A DNA stretch of 64,000 nucleotides from UBA4055 sp964648295 (GTDB lineage: Bacteria; UBA4055). The stretch lies in contig CAZYNH010000007.1 of assembly GCA_964648295.1 (NCBI GenBank), positions 1 to 64,000 of the forward strand, read 5' to 3'. Position 1 is the first letter of the stretch. Each line of letters starts with the position of its first letter. A model generated the notes under the pieces. The model was not told the DNA's origin, ran no database searches, and was given only the letters and a program-made list of their open reading frames with translations. Positions 16,446 through 26,012 of this stretch are shown piece by piece. The position numbers and the translations under genes are program-made.

Positions 16446-16994
16446 ATGACAGAAATTTTACGGATAAAAGATAAATTTTTTACACAGCTCTATTCTGAAG
16501 AAGAACTGGCGGAAATTGTCTGTGACTGTGTTGACCGTGTACAAAAAAAAGTCTCGGGAACCGACGATCTTGTACTGATCGGTGTTCTGAACGGCGGAAT
16601 ACCGCTTTTTAATGAGATAGCTTTTTCTCTCGGTCCGGATGTGACGGTTGACTATGTAAAAGCGTCAAGCTACGGCGATGATATAACATCTTCAGGACAG
16701 GTAAGACTGATTTTAGATTCTACTGCGGATGTTGACGGCAGGACAGTCCTTATAGTTGACGACATTATCGATTCAGGCAGGACAGTAAAATATCTTTGTG
16801 ATCATTTCAGGGCAAAAGGAGCGTCGGAAGTTCTTACCTGCTCGCTTTTCTACAAGAGGAACTCTTTTTTTCCTGAACCTGATATATACGGAAAAGAAAT
16901 AGGAGAGCAGTTCATAATCGGATACGGGCTGGATTATGCGGGCAGGGGAAGAAATATTAAGAAGATACTGAAACTCAGCAATAACGGAGCTTAG
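16446..16994 (+). CDS. hpt: Hypoxanthine phosphoribosyltransferase
   Basis: A 182-residue purine phosphoribosyltransferase. The PRPP-binding signature is TVLIVDDIIDSGRTV (about residues 98-112), with an upstream LIGVLNGGIPLF loop and a Tyr-Asp-Gly-type KASSYGDD segment. It salvages hypoxanthine and guanine. The order hpt-ftsH-folP is widespread in bacteria, usually with tilS before hpt; here tilS is absent from this position and moxR stands in its place. Confidence 0.92.
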   Translation: MTEILRIKDKFFTQLYSEEELAEIVCDCVDRVQKKVSGTDDLVLIGVLNGGIPLFNEIAFSLGPDVTVDYVKASSYGDDITSSGQVRLILDSTADVDGRTVLIVDDIIDSGRTVKYLCDHFRAKGASEVLTCSLFYKRNSFFPEPDIYGKEIGEQFIIGYGLDYAGRGRNIKKILKLSNNGA

Positions 16995-17003
16995 AAAAAT
17001 TAT

Positions 17004-18971
17004 ATGGAAGAAGACAACAAAAAAGAGAATAATCCGCCTGAAAAGAGGCCGGACGGGAAGCGCGGGATAAGACAGGACGATGACGGAATGTTCTGGAAGA
17101 AGGGTTCAAAGACCTTTATGGTATGGATGATCGTTATAGCCGTCGCGCTTCTGCTTATAAATGTATTCGACAAAGACAGCAAAACGGCAGAGCTTGAATA
17201 CAATGAATTCGTCAGCTATCTTGACAATATCAAAAAGATTGATATAACCAATATTGGCACGAACGCCGAGATTTCGGGGGAATTCTCCGTTCCGCAGGAT
17301 ATAGAATCGAAAAGCGGGCAGAAGTTTACAAGGTTCACTCTCGTTGTGCCCTCAGTCACGAGGGAAACCGCTGACGAATGGGCCGGCAAAGGGATCAAGG
17401 TCAGAATGAAGAGGGAACAGTACGGCGTCGGAGATTTTCTGATCTCAATAGTTCCGTGGATACTTTTCATTTTACTCTGGTTCTGGCTGCTCAGAAGGAT
17501 GCAGGGGGGAGCCCAGGGCGGCGGCAAAGGCATTTTCACATTCGGTAAGAGTAAGGCAAGGCTTGTTGACACTGCCAAAAACAAGATAACTTTCAAGGAT
17601 GTAGCCGGCGCTGACGAGGCTAAGGAAGAGCTGAAGGAAGTGATAGATTTTTTAAAAGAGCCTGAAAAATTTTCCGTTATGGGCGCAAAAGTTCCAAAGG
17701 GTGTGCTTCTGACCGGGCCTCCGGGTACCGGAAAGACTCTTCTCGCAAAGGCTGTGGCCGGTGAGGCGGGCGTTCCGTTCTTCAGCATCAGCGGCGCCGA
17801 TTTTGTAGAGATGTTCGTTGGAGTCGGAGCCTCGCGCGTTAGAGATCTTTTCGAGCAGAGCAAAAAAAGCTCGCCGTGTATCCTGTTCGTTGACGAGCTT
17901 GACGCGGTAGGAAGGCACAGGGGTACCGGAATCGGCGGAGGGAACGACGAAAGGGAGCAGACTTTAAATCAGCTCCTCGTCGAGATGGACGGGTTCGATA
18001 CCGAAGACAATGTCATAGTCATAGCTGCGACGAACAGGCCCGATGTCCTGGATCCGGCACTATTAAGGCCCGGCAGGTTCGACAGGCATGTTGTTGTTGA
18101 TTATCCGGATGTCAGGGCAAGAGAGGAAATACTTAAGGTTCACGCCAAAAAGGTTAAGATCGGCAAAGATATCGATCTTTCTGTGACAGCAAAAGGAACG
18201 CCCGGACTTTCCGGAGCAGATCTGGCCAGCATAATAAACGAGTCTGCGCTTTTCGCCGCAAGGAAAGGTAAAAAACTAATAGACCTGTCAGATATAGAGG
18301 ATGCTAAAGACAAGGTGATGATGGGCGTGGAAAGGAAGTCCGCTGTAATAAACGAGGCCGAGAAAAAAATTACGGCCTATCATGAGGCCGGTCATGTGCT
18401 TATAGCCAAAATGACCGAGGGAAGCGATCCTGTCCATAAGGTTACGATAATACCCAGGGGAAGGGCGATGGGACTTACCCATTATCTTCCGATAGAGGAG
18501 AAACATTCATACTCAAAAACTTATATATTCAGCAAGCTTCTTCACCTTTTCGGCGGACGCGTCGCTGAAGAGATAATATTCAACGATGTGACGACCGGAG
18601 CTTCGAATGACATAGAAAGAGCTACCGATATAGCCAGAAAAATGGTATGTGAATGGGGTATGAGCGAAGATATAGGCCCTATCCATTACGGGGTGAAGAA
18701 CGACAACCCTTTCCTCGGTAAAGAGCTGACAAGGACTACAAGTATATCAGAGGAGATCGGGAAAAAGATAGACGGCGCAGTGCAGAAGATAATATTCACA
18801 GCCCTGGAAAAAACAAGGGAAGTTCTCACTCAGAATATCGATACTCTTCACAAGATAGCAGACGCGCTTCTGGAAAAGGAGACGCTGACAGGCACGCAGA
18901 TCGACGAGATAATGGGATTGAGCGCTGGAAATTCAAAGATAAACGGGCATGATATTATAAATGGAATTTAG
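17004..18971 (+). CDS. ftsH: ATP-dependent zinc metalloprotease FtsH
   Basis: A 655-residue membrane protease. Two membrane segments lie near residues 33-50 and 150-165 with a periplasmic domain between them. The AAA domain has Walker A GPPGTGKT (about 233-240), Walker B ILFVDELDAVG and the second region of homology RPDVLDPALLRPGRFDR. The zinc site HEAGH is at about 461-465. It degrades misfolded and short-lived membrane and cytosolic proteins. The gene overlaps folP by 11 bp. Confidence 0.97.
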   Translation: MEEDNKKENNPPEKRPDGKRGIRQDDDGMFWKKGSKTFMVWMIVIAVALLLINVFDKDSKTAELEYNEFVSYLDNIKKIDITNIGTNAEISGEFSVPQDIESKSGQKFTRFTLVVPSVTRETADEWAGKGIKVRMKREQYGVGDFLISIVPWILFILLWFWLLRRMQGGAQGGGKGIFTFGKSKARLVDTAKNKITFKDVAGADEAKEELKEVIDFLKEPEKFSVMGAKVPKGVLLTGPPGTGKTLLAKAVAGEAGVPFFSISGADFVEMFVGVGASRVRDLFEQSKKSSPCILFVDELDAVGRHRGTGIGGGNDEREQTLNQLLVEMDGFDTEDNVIVIAATNRPDVLDPALLRPGRFDRHVVVDYPDVRAREEILKVHAKKVKIGKDIDLSVTAKGTPGLSGADLASIINESALFAARKGKKLIDLSDIEDAKDKVMMGVERKSAVINEAEKKITAYHEAGHVLIAKMTEGSDPVHKVTIIPRGRAMGLTHYLPIEEKHSYSKTYIFSKLLHLFGGRVAEEIIFNDVTTGASNDIERATDIARKMVCEWGMSEDIGPIHYGVKNDNPFLGKELTRTTSISEEIGKKIDGAVQKIIFTALEKTREVLTQNIDTLHKIADALLEKETLTGTQIDEIMGLSAGNSKINGHDIINGI

Positions 18972-19806
18972 GGCAAAAGACAAATATTTTGATCTTGAAA
19001 ATAAGTTTGCCGTAATGGGCATTCTTAACGTTACGCCCGACTCTTTTTCCGACGGCGGAATGTATAACGATCCGGAAAAAGCCCTGGCAAGATGTTTGAA
19101 AATGGTAGACGAGGGCGCCGGCATGATTGATGTGGGCGGCGAATCAAGCAGGCCGGGGTCAAAAAAGATATCAGCCTGTGAAGAGCTTGAAAGAATAATC
19201 CCGGTGATCAGAAAGATCAGAGAAAATTCAAATGTCTGCATCAGCGTTGACACATACAAATCCGAAGTTGCCGAAGCTGCGCTGTCTGAAGGGGCTGATA
19301 TGGTGAACTGCATTTTTGGAACGCAAGTTCAGGAATCAGTGCTCTCCACTGTTTTAAGGCATTCATCCGGCCTGTGTCTTATGCATATCAGGGGAACCCC
19401 CGAAAATATGCAGGATTCGACCGAATATGACGATATTGTGAGCGAGGTATTTTTCTCTCTTGAATCTTCTTATGACAAAGCGGCGGGTTACGGGATAGCC
19501 GGATCTTCAATAATGATAGATCCCGGTATCGGGTTCGGAAAGTCGGCAGAAGGAAATCTTAAACTGCTCGGGAACCTGAAACAATTCACAAACATAGGGT
19601 GCCCGGTGCTGATAGGAACATCCAGAAAAAGTTTTATAGGCACCATACTGGGTAAAGAACCGCACGACAGGCTCAGCGGGACTCTGGCTTCAAATGTTAC
19701 CGCTTACCTTGAGGGAGCAAGAATATTCAGGGTCCATGATGTAAAGGAAAATTACGAGGCTCTGGAGACAGCGCGCAGAATATATGAACAGAAAACGGCG
19801 GTTTAA
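18961..19806 (+). CDS. folP: Dihydropteroate synthase
   Basis: A 281-residue enzyme joining p-aminobenzoate to the pterin diphosphate in folate synthesis. Both family signatures are clear: MGILNVTPDSFSDGG (residues 19-33) and MIDVGGESSRPGS (58-70), plus GIGFGKS and LIGTSRKSFIG near the C-terminus that bind pterin and diphosphate. The start lies inside the end of ftsH, as in many genomes with this gene pair. Confidence 0.95.
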   Translation: MEFRAKDKYFDLENKFAVMGILNVTPDSFSDGGMYNDPEKALARCLKMVDEGAGMIDVGGESSRPGSKKISACEELERIIPVIRKIRENSNVCISVDTYKSEVAEAALSEGADMVNCIFGTQVQESVLSTVLRHSSGLCLMHIRGTPENMQDSTEYDDIVSEVFFSLESSYDKAAGYGIAGSSIMIDPGIGFGKSAEGNLKLLGNLKQFTNIGCPVLIGTSRKSFIGTILGKEPHDRLSGTLASNVTAYLEGARIFRVHDVKENYEALETARRIYEQKTAV

Positions 19807-19817
19807 GGAGAAACAGC

Positions 19818-20747
19818 ATGCAGTTTTCCGTAATCATACCGGTATATAACGCTGAAGACACTCTTTACAGGTGCGTTGACGCGATCGTTTCCGCTGATTA
19901 CCCAAAGGAAGATTTCGAAGTTCTGATCGTAAATAACGCTTCTACAGACAGAACTTTCAGGATCGCGACCAGCTATGATGTGAGGGTATTGGGCACACGC
20001 AAAAAACTTAAAGATTTTGAGGCTATGAGTATAGGCGCAAGGAGCGCCAGATATGATAATCTTCTTTTTATAGATCAGAGGACTATAGTCAGAAAAGATA
20101 TTTTTAAGCGTATTGAGTCTGTCGGTTACAATCCTCTTATTTCCGGAGAGCTGAATATTGACAAATACAGGTCGGGGCATGATACTTTCATGTATCTTAT
20201 ATATTCCAAGCTTTATAGTCCGCATTTTCCGCAGAGCGGATTTTCCAGCGAATTGTGGATAACAAAAAAGAACTTCAGGAAAGTAAGCAAGAACCGGGCA
20301 CTACTATTCATCGGAAAAGAGCTTTTCGAAAAGGTTACCGGGGATGACTTTGATCTCAGCTGCGGGTATGAGGATTTTCTCAAAAGGATCGTTCATGAGC
20401 AGAATAACAGGATACTTTCGCATACCGATATAAATGTGGAATACATCGGCGACCTCAAGGTGAAAACGAACAGAGAGATAGTGGAGAACGGCTACAGATG
20501 GGGCAGAAAGTATCTAAAACGCTTCAATGCTTACTCATTTCTGTATTATTCTATTCACATTTCAGTAATTTTTCTCGTCGCTGTATACATGAAATATGCG
20601 CTTCTTGCGATAGCCGGACTGTATATACTCTTTTTAATCTATCTGTCGGCCTCAAAGAAAGATTTCTGGATACTTTTCAGATCGGCTCCGGGGGAAATAC
20701 TGAGGTTTTATATCGGAACAATTAAATTTCTGACCGGAAGATCATGA
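19818..20747 (+). CDS. Family 2 glycosyltransferase with C-terminal membrane anchor
   Basis: A 309-residue GT2-type glycosyltransferase. It opens with FSVIIPVYNAEDTLYRCVDAIVSADYPKEDFEVLIVNNASTDRT, the nucleotide-sugar Rossmann pattern. The expected Asp-x-Asp is seen only as an FIDQR segment, so metal binding is somewhat atypical. Two membrane helices lie at about residues 240-280. Ribosome-binding AAGGAG precedes the ATG. With the next two genes, which overlap by 4 bp each, it likely builds or modifies an envelope glycan or lipid-linked sugar. The acceptor is unknown. Confidence 0.8.
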   Translation: MQFSVIIPVYNAEDTLYRCVDAIVSADYPKEDFEVLIVNNASTDRTFRIATSYDVRVLGTRKKLKDFEAMSIGARSARYDNLLFIDQRTIVRKDIFKRIESVGYNPLISGELNIDKYRSGHDTFMYLIYSKLYSPHFPQSGFSSELWITKKNFRKVSKNRALLFIGKELFEKVTGDDFDLSCGYEDFLKRIVHEQNNRILSHTDINVEYIGDLKVKTNREIVENGYRWGRKYLKRFNAYSFLYYSIHISVIFLVAVYMKYALLAIAGLYILFLIYLSASKKDFWILFRSAPGEILRFYIGTIKFLTGRS

Positions 20748-22444
20748 AGAAGCATGAATTTATCCCGGTATTTTTATTATTTCTGTCAATCTATATAATT
20801 TTCTCAAACCAGCGTGTAACGACCTCGATGGATATTGATGTTTTGAGTTACGCGTCCGACTGGGTAGAGTCAGGTTATTTCGGATCGGAAGAGAAACTGT
20901 CCGCGGGTGTGGCTTTCAGCCCGAAAACAAAACTGTTCTACCCACAGGAAGGCATAGGTATAGTAGCTCCTCTAGCGTTATTCATTATCACCTCGGATCT
21001 TATAAGCCCCGAGAGTCAGTTCATTGTATTTGTTTTCAACCAGTTCTTTTCAGCTCTGGCTGTTATGTTTATCTTTCTGACCCTAAAATTATTCTTAAAC
21101 TCACGGAGATCTTTTTTCTACACGGCCGTTTTTGCGCTTGGAACTCCGCTTTTTGTTCATTCAAAATATCTCCTGCCTGAGCCTCTGACGCTTCTGGCGA
21201 TTACCATGTCCTTATATTTTCTTTTGAAATTCAGCTTAAAAGGAAAAGAGATATATTTCTTTCTTTCAGGACTGACGGCCGGCTATTCTCTTCTTACAAG
21301 GCCGGACGCTCCTGTTTTCGCATTTATCTTTTTTGTTCTCGGGCTGTATATATCCTTTACATCAAACAGGTCTTTTTTTATCAGAAGATCTTTAATTTTC
21401 GCAGCGGGTTTCTCGATCTTCGCGGTAATATTCGCGCTCGGGAATTTTTCCAGATACGGATCTGTCCTGGAAACCGGTTATACCCTTGACAGGAATATTG
21501 TTAAGGAATCTGTTGAGAGTGAAATGGGATTGGTATCCGGGAAATTTCAGGAAGCCTACAGCAGAATTGAAAGAGAGGATACTCAGGATGATAATTACAC
21601 AAAAGCATTAAAATATTACAGGCAGTTTCAGTCGCTTCAGAAATATCTGGAGGAAACAGATAAAGTGATATCTGAATACGGTGACAGAAATACAGCGCTG
21701 TTCACCAACGGGTTCCAAAATTTTGTTTACGGTATATATCTGATCCTTTTTTCACCCAACAGATCAATATTCTTTTTGTCGCCTTTTCTCCTGATCCTTC
21801 TAATGACTATACCGGGACATTACAGAAATTTCCGCATACCTTTCATTCTTGCAGGAACAACGATATCGGTGTACCTTGTTCTTTACGCATTGAGGGCTCC
21901 TTTGAGTTACGCGGGAAGCGCGGCGTGGGGTGTTCGGTATCTTCTGCCTGTTTATCCGATCCTGTTTCTGAGCGCCGTCTTTTATGTAAGATCGGAATTG
22001 TCAAAAAAGCCCGCAGTAAAGAAGATATTTTATTCACTTTGTGCCGTTTCAATATTATTTCAGCTGGTGGGTTCGGCCGTTAACTACCAGTCCGTTCAGA
22101 TGCCTCTCGAGCATAAGTCGAAGCAGATCTACGGTACGGAGGATATGACATGGGCTCATGAATCAAGGAAAAGCATGATGACGGATTTTTCAAGCTCACT
22201 TTTATTGAATAACATCAGAATTTCTCTTGGCGCTCTCACGCCCGAACAAAAAGAATACGGCGTCCAGACAGGCCCTAACGACTGGTTTTTTCTTCAGATT
22301 CTGAAGGGAGACGGAATGCTGATCCACGGAAAAGAACATCTGAAGGGAACTTTCAGGATGATCTTTCTGCTTCTTGTTGCGGCCGCGGTATATTCAAGTT
22401 ACCTGATCAGAAAGACTATGTTCATGCCGGGGAAGGCTAAATGA
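20744..22444 (+). CDS. Multispanning membrane glycosyltransferase-like protein (GT39/ArnT-like)
   Basis: A 566-residue integral membrane protein with about a dozen hydrophobic segments across residues 8-430. The first periplasmic loop holds an SMDIDVLSYASDWVESG segment, and the rest of the layout resembles GT-C transferases such as ArnT/PMT family members that use polyprenyl-linked sugars. No strict GT39 catalytic signature was recognised, so the family is a best guess. It overlaps the GT2 and methyltransferase genes by 4 bp each, indicating one transcriptional unit. Confidence 0.6.
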   Translation: MKKHEFIPVFLLFLSIYIIFSNQRVTTSMDIDVLSYASDWVESGYFGSEEKLSAGVAFSPKTKLFYPQEGIGIVAPLALFIITSDLISPESQFIVFVFNQFFSALAVMFIFLTLKLFLNSRRSFFYTAVFALGTPLFVHSKYLLPEPLTLLAITMSLYFLLKFSLKGKEIYFFLSGLTAGYSLLTRPDAPVFAFIFFVLGLYISFTSNRSFFIRRSLIFAAGFSIFAVIFALGNFSRYGSVLETGYTLDRNIVKESVESEMGLVSGKFQEAYSRIEREDTQDDNYTKALKYYRQFQSLQKYLEETDKVISEYGDRNTALFTNGFQNFVYGIYLILFSPNRSIFFLSPFLLILLMTIPGHYRNFRIPFILAGTTISVYLVLYALRAPLSYAGSAAWGVRYLLPVYPILFLSAVFYVRSELSKKPAVKKIFYSLCAVSILFQLVGSAVNYQSVQMPLEHKSKQIYGTEDMTWAHESRKSMMTDFSSSLLLNNIRISLGALTPEQKEYGVQTGPNDWFFLQILKGDGMLIHGKEHLKGTFRMIFLLLVAAAVYSSYLIRKTMFMPGKAK

Positions 22445-23259
22445 GAGCTTCCGGTATAATAAAAATAACCGATTATCTTGAAACTCTGAAAAGTCCGTTG
22501 TTTTCTGAGCTTGAAGAGAGCTCGGATAAGTTCACTCTTCTTCAAAAAGCACTGTTCCCGGAATTCTCAAAAAGATGGGTTAAAGATTCCTTTCATCAGT
22601 GGAGCAGGCAATATGAGTATCCGTTCGCGGCTTATGCACTTGAAAGATTCGCCGGGGCACCGTCAAAAGTCCTCGACGCCGGGTCAGGAATAACTTTTTT
22701 CCCGTACTATCTGTCGGAGAAATATCCCGACATGAAGATCGAATGCTGCGACTATGATCCGGAATTAAAAAGTCAGTTCGTCCGTGTAAATTCAAAACTT
22801 GGTGCGGATATTAAATATTTTGATGCGGATATAAGGAGAATTGACCGGGCAGACGGTACATACGACTCGGTCTACTGTATCTCCGTTCTCGAACACACTG
22901 CAGACTACGAAGAGATCCTGAAAGAATTCGCGAGACTGCTCAAGACCGGGGGGATCCTTGTGCTTACTTTTGATATTTCGACGGACGGTTCCGCGGATAT
23001 ACCTTCGGATAAAGCTCAAAATCTGCTTAAAACAACTGAAAAGTACTTTGATGCCGGACCGGGAGCATGGGCCATAGATCCGGATGAACTTGATAGCGAT
23101 GCCGTTCTTACCACGAACTATATCAGAAAGTTCGATAAAAAACTTCTGCCTTGGAAATATCCGCGCCTGATGTTCTTAAAATCTCTCTCGAAAGGGCATG
23201 TCCCGAAACATCTTATAAGGAACCTCGCCTGTTACTGCGGTATATTTAAGAAAAAATAG
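22441..23259 (+). CDS. Class I SAM-dependent methyltransferase
   Basis: A 272-residue Rossmann-fold methyltransferase. Motif I is VLDAGSGITFFPYYLS (about residues 76-91), followed by an acidic ECCDYDPEL strand, the DADIRRI segment and the YDSVYCISVLEHTADYEEILKEFARLLKTGGILVLTFDI block. It transfers a methyl group from S-adenosylmethionine to an unknown acceptor. Its position after two glycosyl genes suggests a sugar or lipid acceptor, which is inference. Confidence 0.83.
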   Translation: MRASGIIKITDYLETLKSPLFSELEESSDKFTLLQKALFPEFSKRWVKDSFHQWSRQYEYPFAAYALERFAGAPSKVLDAGSGITFFPYYLSEKYPDMKIECCDYDPELKSQFVRVNSKLGADIKYFDADIRRIDRADGTYDSVYCISVLEHTADYEEILKEFARLLKTGGILVLTFDISTDGSADIPSDKAQNLLKTTEKYFDAGPGAWAIDPDELDSDAVLTTNYIRKFDKKLLPWKYPRLMFLKSLSKGHVPKHLIRNLACYCGIFKKK

Positions 23260-23268
23260 GAGACTGTC

Positions 23269-24762
23269 ATGGGCAAAAAAGTGATAATCGTCGGCGCGGG
23301 GCCGGGCGGTCTTGCTGCCGGTATGCTTCTTGCCTCCAAAGGCTATGAAGTCGATATTTACGAAAAGCAGAACGAGGTGGGCGGCAGGAACTCTTTTTTC
23401 AGGCTTGGAAACTATATTTTCGATATCGGACCGACATTTTTCATGATGAAGGATGTCCTTGAGGCCGTTTTTGCAAAATCAGGCAAGAAGCTTGAAGATT
23501 TTGTCGAAGTGATCAGGCTCGATCCTATGTACCGTTTAAAATTCGCAGACGGAAAAGAGCTTTATCCTTCGCCCGATAAGGCTAAAATGAAAGAAACAAT
23601 GGAGAAATTCTGTCCGGGCAGTTTCGACGGCTATTTAAAATACCTTGAAAAAGAAAGAGTCAAGTACGATAAACTTCTGCCGTGCCTGTCAATACCGTAT
23701 GGAAAGCTTTCTGATTTCTTTTCAATGCACTTAATTAAAGCTTTGCCTTATCTTGACGCGCACACAAGCCTTTACGGAGTGCTTTCGAAGTATTTCGACG
23801 ACCCCGACACGCGGATAGCTTTTACTTTTCAGGCTAAATATATCGGAATGTCCCCGTGGACCGCTCCGGGCACTTTCAGCATAATATCCTATATCGAGCA
23901 CGGGGGCGGGATATATCACATTACAGGCGGATTGAACAAACTTTCGCACGGAATGGCTGAAGCGTTTAAGCAGCTCGGAGGCAGGATATATCTGTCGTCG
24001 TTTGTAAAAAAGATCATTGTTGAGAATGGAAAGGCAACCGGAGTTGAGCTGGGTGCAGGTAAAATCGAAAAAGCAGACTATGTCGTTATTAATGAAGATT
24101 TCGCTTATGCGATGAAAGAGATCGTACCCGAGGAGAACAGAAAAAAGTGGACGGACGAGAATCTTGCCTCCAAAGGTTATTCATGCTCGACCTTCATGCT
24201 CTATCTCGGCGTCAAAAAAGAATATAAGGACATTGCACATCACAGCATAATTTTTGCAAAGGACTATAAAAAGAATGTTGATGAAATAACGGAAGAAATG
24301 AAGCTGTCGGAAGATTTCTCCTTCTATGTTCAAAATGCTTCCGTTACTGATAAGACCCTCGCTCCCGAAGGAAAAAGCGCAATCTATGTCCTTGTCCCCG
24401 TGCCTAATAACAAGAGTAAAATTGATTGGAAAAAAGAAAAGAAACCTTTGCGCGACAGGGTGATCGAAGCGCTTGAGACGAGAGGCGGCTACGAGGGACT
24501 TAAGGAAAACATCGAGGAAGAGAAGATAATCACGCCAACGGACTGGGAGAACAGTCATTCGGTCTATCTCGGCGCGACCTTCAACCTCGCACACAATGTG
24601 GGGCAGATGCTCTACTTCCGCCCGCATAACGAATTCGAGGAATTTAAGAACTGCTTCCTCGTCGGCGGCGGAACACATCCGGGCAGCGGGCTGCCCACGA
24701 TCTACGAATCCGGCAGGATATCGGCCGAGATCATCATGAAGAAAGACGGCATTACCCTGTAA
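23269..24762 (+). CDS. CrtI-type phytoene desaturase family oxidoreductase
   Basis: A 497-residue FAD enzyme of the CrtI family. The N-terminal dinucleotide motif is VIIVGAGPGGLAAGMLLASKGYEVDIYEKQNEVGGRNSFF (residues 5-45), then the GPTFFMM block, and at the C-terminus the signature FLVGGGTHPGSGLPTIYESGRISAEII. Family members dehydrogenate carotenoid precursors such as phytoene or diapophytoene, or saturate retinoids. No phytoene or squalene synthase gene is visible nearby, so the substrate is unclear. It overlaps the DUF2141 gene by 1 bp. Confidence 0.88.
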   Translation: MGKKVIIVGAGPGGLAAGMLLASKGYEVDIYEKQNEVGGRNSFFRLGNYIFDIGPTFFMMKDVLEAVFAKSGKKLEDFVEVIRLDPMYRLKFADGKELYPSPDKAKMKETMEKFCPGSFDGYLKYLEKERVKYDKLLPCLSIPYGKLSDFFSMHLIKALPYLDAHTSLYGVLSKYFDDPDTRIAFTFQAKYIGMSPWTAPGTFSIISYIEHGGGIYHITGGLNKLSHGMAEAFKQLGGRIYLSSFVKKIIVENGKATGVELGAGKIEKADYVVINEDFAYAMKEIVPEENRKKWTDENLASKGYSCSTFMLYLGVKKEYKDIAHHSIIFAKDYKKNVDEITEEMKLSEDFSFYVQNASVTDKTLAPEGKSAIYVLVPVPNNKSKIDWKKEKKPLRDRVIEALETRGGYEGLKENIEEEKIITPTDWENSHSVYLGATFNLAHNVGQMLYFRPHNEFEEFKNCFLVGGGTHPGSGLPTIYESGRISAEIIMKKDGITL

Positions 24763-25199
24763 TGAAGCATTTAGCGACCGCAATATTTGTATTTATCGCA
24801 CTTCTGTCCGCTGAAGTTCCAGTGACTCCCGAAGCCGAAGTGACCGTCGAAATATCAGGTTTTAAGAGCGATAAAGGATTCTGCAGGCTTCTCGTTTATG
24901 AGAACGAAAAAGGCTTTCCCGAAGATCCGGAGCGTGCAAAAATAATCCTCAGCGGAGAGATAAAGAACAAAAAGTCTGAATTCAGTTTTATGATCCCGCC
25001 CGGAACTTATGCTGTTTCGATCCTTCACGACGAGAACTCCAACGAAAAGCTCGACAAAACATGGTACGGAAAGCCTAAAGAAGGATTCGGAATATCGAAA
25101 AATCCCAAAGTAAAATTCGGGCCGCCCAAGTTCGAGGAAGCCGCTGTAATTATAAAGCCGGGAAAGAGTGAAGTTGAGATCACCATGATCTACTTGTGA
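24762..25199 (+). CDS. DUF2141 domain secreted protein
   Basis: A 145-residue protein with a signal peptide (MKHLATAIFVFIALLSA) and a DUF2141 domain: EVTVEISGFKSDKGFCRLLVYENEKGFPEDPERAKI, then FMIPPGTYAVSILHDENSNEKLDKTWYGKPKEGFGISKNPK. DUF2141 genes commonly sit beside carotenoid genes, and here it follows the CrtI-type gene with the stop TAA and ATG sharing a base. The molecular role is unknown; it may bind carotenoid-related lipids in the periplasm. Confidence 0.85.
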   Translation: MKHLATAIFVFIALLSAEVPVTPEAEVTVEISGFKSDKGFCRLLVYENEKGFPEDPERAKIILSGEIKNKKSEFSFMIPPGTYAVSILHDENSNEKLDKTWYGKPKEGFGISKNPKVKFGPPKFEEAAVIIKPGKSEVEITMIYL

Positions 25200-25205
25200 A
25201 AAAAT

Positions 25206-26009
25206 ATGAATAAATTGATCGCAGTGTTGATATTATCAGCGTGTTTTTCACTAATAGGGAAGGCTGAAGGTATTTCGATTCAAGTGATCGCGCAGAACGA
25301 ATATGAATCCGGCCGGCCTGTTGTTGTGAATGTCAGACTGATCAATAGCGGCTCAGATGACTGTCTTCTGGTCTATGCGCAGGACGGTTCTCTGCATAAA
25401 TTCCGGTATCCTTATCTGTATTTTAATATAGTCAGAAATGATTCTGTTCCTGTTCCTATCATGCAGCCTATTGATAAGGTCGTTAATCCTTTATCATCAA
25501 GCGCTTTTTTTACATTGAAGTCCGGCGCTGAGACCGATCTTTTGGAGGACGGATTAGATTTGTCGAGGCACTATGATCTTAAAGAGGGAAAATATTCGGT
25601 GTCGTGCGTTTATTCGACCGCTGCGGAAAAGGAATCACAGTGGTATGGTTCATTTTCTGATGATTACTGGTCGGAGATCTATGAAAATTCCTTCTGGCTG
25701 AAAAGGAAATCCGATATGGAGAAAAGCGCCCAGTTTCTTGCGAGAGTTCAGAAGATCACTATCATGTCAGAACCTGTTTTTTTTACAATCGGGAAGGGAG
25801 TATTCATTTCAAAGGATCAGGCTCTTGAGATCGCGAGAAAAGTGTGTATTGAAGAAAAGTGGAGATGGGACAGTTCGAAAGCCGGTGTTTTTGATGAGGG
25901 CTCCGAATGGAAAGTCGTCACGAACAGCATGTCGCTGGGAATGAACGGTATCATCAGGATAGATAAAAGAACGGGCGAAGTCGTATATAAATTTATGACC
26001 GGTCCGTAA
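25206..26009 (+). CDS. Exported hypothetical protein with PepSY-like C-terminus
   Basis: A 267-residue protein with a signal peptide (MNKLIAVLILSACFSLIGKA). Residues 25-190 are beta-rich with an early EYESGRPVVVNVRLINSGSDDCLLVYA segment like an Ig-fold. Residues about 205-267 (ISKDQALEIARKVCIEEKWRWD...IIRIDKRTGEVVYKFM) resemble a PepSY domain, often linked to inhibition of proteases or binding of peptides. The gene follows the DUF2141 gene by 6 bp and precedes the PLD protein by 3 bp. Function not known. Confidence 0.55.
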   Translation: MNKLIAVLILSACFSLIGKAEGISIQVIAQNEYESGRPVVVNVRLINSGSDDCLLVYAQDGSLHKFRYPYLYFNIVRNDSVPVPIMQPIDKVVNPLSSSAFFTLKSGAETDLLEDGLDLSRHYDLKEGKYSVSCVYSTAAEKESQWYGSFSDDYWSEIYENSFWLKRKSDMEKSAQFLARVQKITIMSEPVFFTIGKGVFISKDQALEIARKVCIEEKWRWDSSKAGVFDEGSEWKVVTNSMSLGMNGIIRIDKRTGEVVYKFMTGP

Positions 26010-26012
26010 AAT

